From assembly GCF_905171775.1 (NCBI RefSeq), contig NC_053492.1, forward strand, positions 182,564,778-182,628,777: DNA of 64,000 bases. Reading direction: 5' to 3'. The notes under the pieces are model-generated. The model did no database searches, was not told the origin of the DNA, and saw nothing but the letters and a program-made list of their open reading frames with translations. The stretch is from Rana temporaria (lineage: Eukaryota > Chordata > Amphibia > Anura > Ranidae). The translations under genes were made by a program, and so were the position numbers. Positions 58,792-64,000 of the stretch are shown in pieces. Positions within the stretch are counted from its first letter, which is position 1. Each line of letters starts with the position of its first letter.

Positions 58792-58940
58792 AAAACTGAG
58801 GTACTCCTCCTATGGGAGGGGGTTATATAGGGAGGGGCATTTCCTGTTTGAGATTGCCAGTGTCCATCACCTGAAGGTACTCCATATAACCCATATAGTA
58901 ATGAATGCCGCTCTGTGTCCCGTGATGTAACGATAAAGAA
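58792..58940. repeat. DIRS right inverted terminal repeat
   Basis: About 149 bp, ending CGTGATGTAACGATAAAGAA. It is inverse to 52900-53031 of the left repeat. It lacks the extra outer segment of the left end. Confidence 0.9.
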
Positions 58941-60461
58941 ATAACCATCAATCACCCTTGGTCTGGAGCTCCATGCAAGATTTCACCTCATGAGGTAATC
59001 ATGGGGGATCATGAGAAAAGTGAGAGATAAGCCTAGAACTAAACAGGAGGAGCTTGTGAATGATCTCAAGGCAGTTGGGACCACAGTCACCAAAAAAAAA
59101 AAAACATTAACACAATACGCCACCATGGATTGGTATCCTGCAGTGCCTGCAAGGTTCCCATCCTCAAGAATGCACAAGTACAGGCCCGTCTGAAGTTTGC
59201 CAATGAACATCTAAAAGGATTCAGAGAAGAATTGGGAGAAAGTGCTGTGGTCAGATGAGACCAAAATTGAGCCCTTTGGCATAAACTTGATTCGCTGCGT
59301 TTGGAGAAAAAAAAAAAATGTTGACTAGGACCCTAAGAACACCGTCCCTACAGTCAAGCACAGAGGTGGAAACATTATGCTTTGGGGTCGTTTCTCTGGT
59401 ACAGGCTGAAGGTACCTAAAAGGTACAGGCTGACTTTGCCACGTTGAGGGGCCAATGGACGGGGCCATGTATTGTAAAATCTTAGAGGAAAAACCTTCTT
59501 CCCTCAGCCAGAACAATGAAGATGTGTCGTGGATGGGTCTTCCAGCATGACAATGACCCAAAAACATACCGCCAAGGCAACAAAGGAGTGGCTCAAGAAG
59601 AAGCACATTAAGTTTATGGTGGAGTGGCCTAGCCAATCTCCAGACCCTAATCCTATAGAAAATTTACGGAAACTGAGTTGCCAAGTGACCTGAAAGATTT
59701 AGGAGAATATCTGTAAAGAAGAGTGGACCAAAAGCCCCCGCTGAGAGGTGTGCAAACGTCTTACCTCTTATTGCCAAAAAGGGTTTCTCCACCAAGTACC
59801 AAGTCATGTTTTGCTTGGGTATGAAATACATATTTTACTCACTGAACTGCAACTCGATTGATAACATCTGTATCATGTGTTTTTTTTTTCTGGATTTTTG
59901 GTTGATATTCTGTGTCCAATCCCCACTGTCCAAATACAAAGACACAGCAGGGGAGATCCTTGCATCAAGATCTCGTGTTGATGCAGAGATCTGTAAGTTT
60001 TGTTTTTTTCGCTCAAACTGCTGGCTGGGAAAAAAAAAATGCAATATAATAATATTTTTTATGACAAGACATGTCCTACTTAAAATCAGCATGTATACAG
60101 TACTCTGCTTTAGGAGACATCTGGTCAGATAATTGCTGCACTGTCAACTTCCTGGTCTTAAGCTCATAACAGACATTTATCAGTGTGAAGTTAACAGGCT
60201 ACATCTAGCAATACACTGTTGGCAGAAAAAAATAATAATAATAGGATTCCTCTAAACACACAAGGTGAATATTGGAATTCCCCCCCCCCCCCCCCCCCCC
60301 GACACAACAGTGTATGCCGACTAGTGGCACCAAACGCTTTCACAATACACCGATCAGCGGCTGCAACCACCGATTAATGCAACATTTTCAAACATGTACT
60401 TTCGACAGAAGTTGATTAAACAGCGATGCTATAGAAAACGGTTCAAAGTGGTTTTACTTAC

Positions 60462-60571
60462 ATTGTACTGCCGTAAGCAATATCTCAATTTTGTCAGTGC
60501 CGCTTGCCGATCCTTTGCCCAAACCACCAATTTGGCAATCATGGGATCGTAGTGTACAGAAACCTCATCGC
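60462..60571 (-). CDS. MCCC1: MCCC1 exon (biotin carboxylase C-terminal domain)
   Basis: 110 nt: completes a Gly codon, then DEVSVHYDPMIAKLVVWAKD and RQAALTKLRYCLRQYN. HYDPMIAKLV is a strongly conserved block of the biotin carboxylase C-terminal subdomain. Acceptor CTGACAG, donor AAT|GTAAGT. Phase 0 at the downstream end. Confidence 0.96.
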
Positions 60572-61059
60572 CTGTCAGTTTTGGAAAAGGAGAAAAAAAA
60601 AACAAAGCAACGTTATTGAGCAAGAAAAATTAAACAAAAGTCCTCTGCAAAACAGCATGTTTTATATGAAGTTTCCCAATTCGAAGGCTTAATTATTATT
60701 ATTTTTTTTTAAATAACCACCATGTCATACTTACCTGCTCTGTTCATAGGGTTTTTCACAGAGCAGCCCCAATCCTTTAGACTCCTTTCCCTATGTGTGC
60801 TCGCTCCGAGCCCCGCTCTGTGTGTCCATAAGACACACAGAATGGGGCATGCTTCCGCCCCCGGCTCACTGGTTGTGATTGACAGCAGCAGGAGCCAATG
60901 AAGAGGCAGAGAGGCATTGATCTTCCTGCCATTCAGTAAATGCCTGTCTGTATAAGGTATGGGCAGACAGCTACACTGACAGTCTGCAGGAGCCTGACAC
61001 TACACTTGTGATCTGCTCATCATGGGTGCATTGCTTTATAGGCTCCCAATAAAAAAAAA

Positions 61060-61107
<48 letters not shown>

Positions 61108-62487
61108 TTTTAAGTTGAACTTGGACTTACACTAATGTGCAATTCATTGTTACATTACACCGCCTTGAAGGAGTTTTAAAAAAGGCAGAATATTTTTTAT
61201 TTATTTTTTATCTTAATGCATTCTTTGCATCAAGATAAAAAGCCTTCTGTGTGTAGCAGCCTACCCAGCACCCCCTCAATACTTACCTGAGCCCCATTTG
61301 TCCAGGGATGTCCACAAGTCCCTCGGCCATCCAAGACTCTCCCTCCAGATTGGCAAACAGATTTTTGCTGACGTGGTAGCCAATCGGGGGTCAAATGGCA
61401 GCTCAGTGTCTGAATGGACACACAGAGCTGCAGCTCAGCTTAGGTGCCCCCATAGTAAGCTGCTGGCTGTGGGGGCACTCGACAGGAGGGGAGGGGCCAG
61501 TAGCACAGAAGAGGGACCTGAGAAGAGGAGGATCTGGGCTGCTCTGTGCAAATCCACTGCACAGAGCAGGCAAGTAGGACATGTTTGTCATAAAAAAAAA
61601 AAAAAAAACTCACAAGACTTTACAATCATTTCAATGTGGTATTGAATGCAAAAAGCAAACATTATATTGCAGCTTACCATTTCTTAGATGTAATGGTTGT
61701 ATTCATTTTCTATTTTAGCCTTTCTTTTCACCTGCTGATCCAGCCAGTATGTCTATTGTATTTCAAAAGAACAAGCTCGCCAGCAGAACCAGTTACAGAA
61801 ATGAGACAAACATTTTACACTAGCAGAGGGCTTATAGTGATCAAATTATGTAAAACCTCTATCCCAAAAGAAAACAAATGCTTGCTGAACTGCTTATAAA
61901 GTATTAGCTGGAGTTTGGAACAAGGCTGCTGCCCAAAAGTGTCCCCTGTGCTCCTTCATCCAGAGTAAGGGCTCTCTAATAAAAAGGAAGCGTGTTACTG
62001 ATCAGATAACTAGGTTAAAACTGATGTAGCAACCACATCTAAACGATAGGTTAGCTGTAATACATTACATTATTGGTTTGGGGTTTAATCAATCACTTTT
62101 ACTTTTCTTCATAAATATTCTCAGGATAGCTAGCTCTCAAAGCCAGTCTAACCTGAAAGCAATGCATTTACCCCGACTCTGGGGGGACCAATATCAATAT
62201 AGGCCAATATCCTCATCCTACCGAGTGATCTGAACCTAGAAAAATGCAAACTAGTGTTTTCCAGCCTATTCTTTGTTTCCAGTTGTACAACAGAGCAGAC
62301 AATAAGTCCTAATAGAAACCTGGAAAGTGGTCACAGAGGATTTTGTAAAACCTAAATGAAGTGCATTTTTTGACCAGCATTATTTGTATCCGTTACTGGT
62401 TCGGATAGTTAATCGACTGACATTTTATCGAAAGTTTACAAACTATACATATTCCTCCATACACAAAGAATTAACATGCATGATCAC
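60572..62487 (-). other. MCCC1: MCCC1 intron
   Basis: 1.9 kb. It contains a T2-like repeat region near 60720-61620 and an (AT)n tract at 61065-61100. No exon seen. Confidence 0.7.
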
Positions 62488-62671
62488 CTTGCCTGACTCC
62501 AGTTTCAATGCGAGTGTAAAGATCGTCTGGTGGAGTAGAAAGATGTAGAAGTGGGCCGGCTCCAGGCATGAAGTTATTATTTGGATCTTCTGCATATATC
62601 CTAGCTTCAAATGCATGGCCACTCAGAGTAATCTCTTCCTGTGTTAGAGGGATCCTTTCTCCAGCAGCCAC
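62488..62671 (-). CDS. MCCC1: MCCC1 exon (biotin carboxylase domain), first in window
   Basis: 184 nt: VAAGERIPLTQEEITLSGHA, then FEARIYAEDPNNNFMPGAG and the STPPDDLYTRIETGVRQ segment, plus one base. HAFEARIYAEDP is a signature of the biotin carboxylase domain of acyl-CoA carboxylases, and the wording is specific for MCCC1 rather than PCCA or PC. Acceptor TTTTCAG; donor AAG|GTGATC. The preceding exon lies beyond 64000. Together the nine exons give 358 residues, about half of the ~725-residue protein. Confidence 0.95.
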
Positions 62672-64000
62672 CTGAAAAATACCAATGCTTTCCTTTAGGC
62701 TACATTCACACCTGAGCGTTTTCAGTGCGTAAAACACTCATCTCAAAAGTTCCAAAAAACGCCCAACAAGCAAAATCCTATTCATGTAAATGGCCCCTGT
62801 TCACATCTGAGCGTTCTGTCGCCTGAAAACGCAAACAAGTACAGGTGCTTCTTTTTAGGCAGATTACAGGCATTTTTCTGCTTTTTACATTGGTGACCTT
62901 TTGACCTGTACAAAAAAAAAAAAAAAACACACACACACGACTCTTGCCTGAAGTCAATAGGCTGCATTCACACCTGAGCGTAACAGCCAGAACAGCAGAA
63001 TGGAAAGTTTAGGAATGGTCAACGTGTTGGAGAGACTCCAGGATAGGCACACACTCACCCCACATAGACAGAGACTTGCAGAGCTGTGCTGTGAATAGAC
63101 CAGCTCTCCACTAATCTATTGCACCCAATCGGACATAAAATTCAGGCTGTTTTTATCTTGGTTGATAGAAAACTTGTCAGAAGTTATCCTGCTGATAACA
63201 GAACAGAGCAGGAGAAAGCCATGGGACTTTACATGTACCCAGCTCAAATTTCATGAATCAGGTTTACATCCACTTTAAGGCCTGCAAAATAAAGATTAAA
63301 GCGGGATTCCACCCGCAATTATTTTTTTTTTTAAAGCCAGCAGCTACTAACAGTGTAGCTGCTGACATTTACTAAGGACACTTACCTTGTCCTACATGCC
63401 CGCGCTGATGGCCCCCCCGATGCCGATCCCACGATCGATGCAGGTCCCGCGCCGCCATTCACACTAGGGGAAACAGGCAGTGAAGCCTTACGGCTTCACT
63501 GCCCATTTCCTACTACGCCTGTGTGAGTCTCGTGCCGGCTTGTGAATGGGCGGCTGCTCTCTGAGAACACACACAGTTCCCAGAAAGCAGCGCGCCTCAT
63601 TCACTAGGAGAAGAAGAAGAAGAAAACATTCCGCGGTGCCGAAGAGGCAGATTACGGACTTCCGCATAGCAACAGGTATTTCGGGTGAGTATAAATTTTT
63701 TTTTTTTTTCACTTTTATTTTATTTTATTTTTTTAGTACTTTTGGCCAAATGTTGTTTTCCTGGGTGGAACTCCGCTTTAACTACTTGCTTTCGAGACAT
63801 TTCACACATACATGTACAAACATATCAGCATTTTTTTTGCTAGAAATTACTTAGAACCCCCAAACAATATATATTTTCTGAAAGCAAAGTCTCTGGAGAA
63901 TAAAATGGAAATGGATGTTGCAATTTTATGGTGGGCCTGGCAAAGGCAGCGACAGGGTGACCCCCTTCCACCACCTGCAAAAGCAATTAACTGGCTGTAT
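62672..64000 (-). other. MCCC1: MCCC1 intron, partial
   Basis: Contains direct repeats of CATTCACACCTGAGCG near 62705 and 62970, the MITE at 63300-63777, and a left-end piece of the CACTTGAC-type family from about 63780 that runs off the window. No exon seen. Confidence 0.65.
63300..63777. mobile_element. TTAA-flanked palindromic MITE (Kolobok-like), copy 5
   Basis: TTAA at 63296-63299 and 63778-63781; ends AGCGGGATTCCACCC and GGGTGGAACTCCGCT. The interior is less palindromic than copies 1-4 and includes an (AGA)n run at 63607-63624. Confidence 0.75.

Larger units (their letters stand above)
52848..58940 (-). mobile_element. DIRS-type tyrosine-recombinase retrotransposon, structurally complete
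   Basis: About 6.1 kb, coding strand minus. It has inverted terminal repeats, left (52848-53031) and right (58792-58940), and an internal complementary region (53080-53196). Frames for gag, RT-RNase H and tyrosine recombinase lie in the usual order and overlap. No target duplication is seen, as expected for recombinase-mediated insertion; exact outer bases are ambiguous within A runs. Each of the three protein regions carries one or more single-site defects, so the element is recent but not intact. Confidence 0.92.
52381..59913 (+). mobile_element. Tc1/mariner element (C), interrupted by DIRS
   Basis: The left end CAGTGAGGAAATTTGATCCC follows TA (52379-52380). Plus-strand transposase remnants lie on both sides of the DIRS: HTH part near 52730-52850 (KSCQRTSQARL-like, in broken frames) and catalytic parts 59000-59760. 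The right TIR breaks off near 59913 after GATATTCTGT, so the 3' terminus is missing. Removing the DIRS rejoins ATACAAA with ATAACCATCAATC. Confidence 0.85.
52014..60461 (-). other. MCCC1: MCCC1 intron (largest internal intron seen)
   Basis: 8.4 kb, mostly the interrupted Tc1 (52381-59913) that contains the DIRS element. 52014-52380 and 59914-60461 are unassigned apart from a C run at 60280-60300. No exon seen. Confidence 0.7.

Overview
This window is nuclear DNA from an animal, most likely a frog (an anuran, possibly ranid; this is inference). It carries parts of two vertebrate housekeeping genes in the same order and orientation as on human chromosome 3q26-q27. Around them is a dense mass of transposons of kinds typical of amphibian genomes: a tyrosine-recombinase DIRS element, an L1/Tx1-type LINE, an L2-type LINE, Tc1/mariner elements, hAT elements, TWA-duplicating Harbinger-like MITEs and TTAA-duplicating palindromic MITEs.

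Genes. Both genes run on the minus strand. DCUN1D1 (cullin neddylation co-E3) contributes exon 2 (544-760), a 7.4 kb intron 1, and exon 1 with its CpG-rich promoter near 8.0-8.35 kb. The only coding bases in exon 1 are the ATG. MCCC1 (biotin-bearing alpha subunit of 3-methylcrotonyl-CoA carboxylase) contributes its last nine coding exons, from 62671 down to a stop codon at 32738. Together they encode 358 residues in a continuous frame and include the biotinylated AMKM lysine. The upstream half of MCCC1 and the downstream exons of DCUN1D1 lie outside the window.

Layout. 1-8.1 kb: DCUN1D1 exon 2 and intron 1, with two DIRS-like hairpins, T2-like MITEs, an L2 LINE interrupted by a hAT element, and a G/C-skewed 38-bp minisatellite. 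8.4-32.6 kb: intergenic. It holds a Tc1 carrying a Harbinger-like element carrying a TTAA palindrome (9.4-12.7 kb), a second Tc1 carrying a small hAT MITE (13.7-14.8 kb), a 3.5 kb hAT carrying two further elements (15.5-19.0 kb), and a nearly complete L1/Tx1 LINE with 13-bp target duplications (21.3-29.5 kb). 32.6-64 kb: MCCC1 exons separated by transposon-filled introns. These hold paired hAT insertions beside the biotin-site exon, a self-nested TTAA palindrome, a Penelope-like inverted repeat, and a DIRS element with inverted termini and internal complementary region inside a third Tc1.

Function. DCUN1D1 and MCCC1 are neighbours by conserved synteny, and nothing here links them in a pathway. 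Every transposon reading frame examined carries at least one disabling change, apart from the LINE ORF1, which is open. No intact autonomous element can be claimed.
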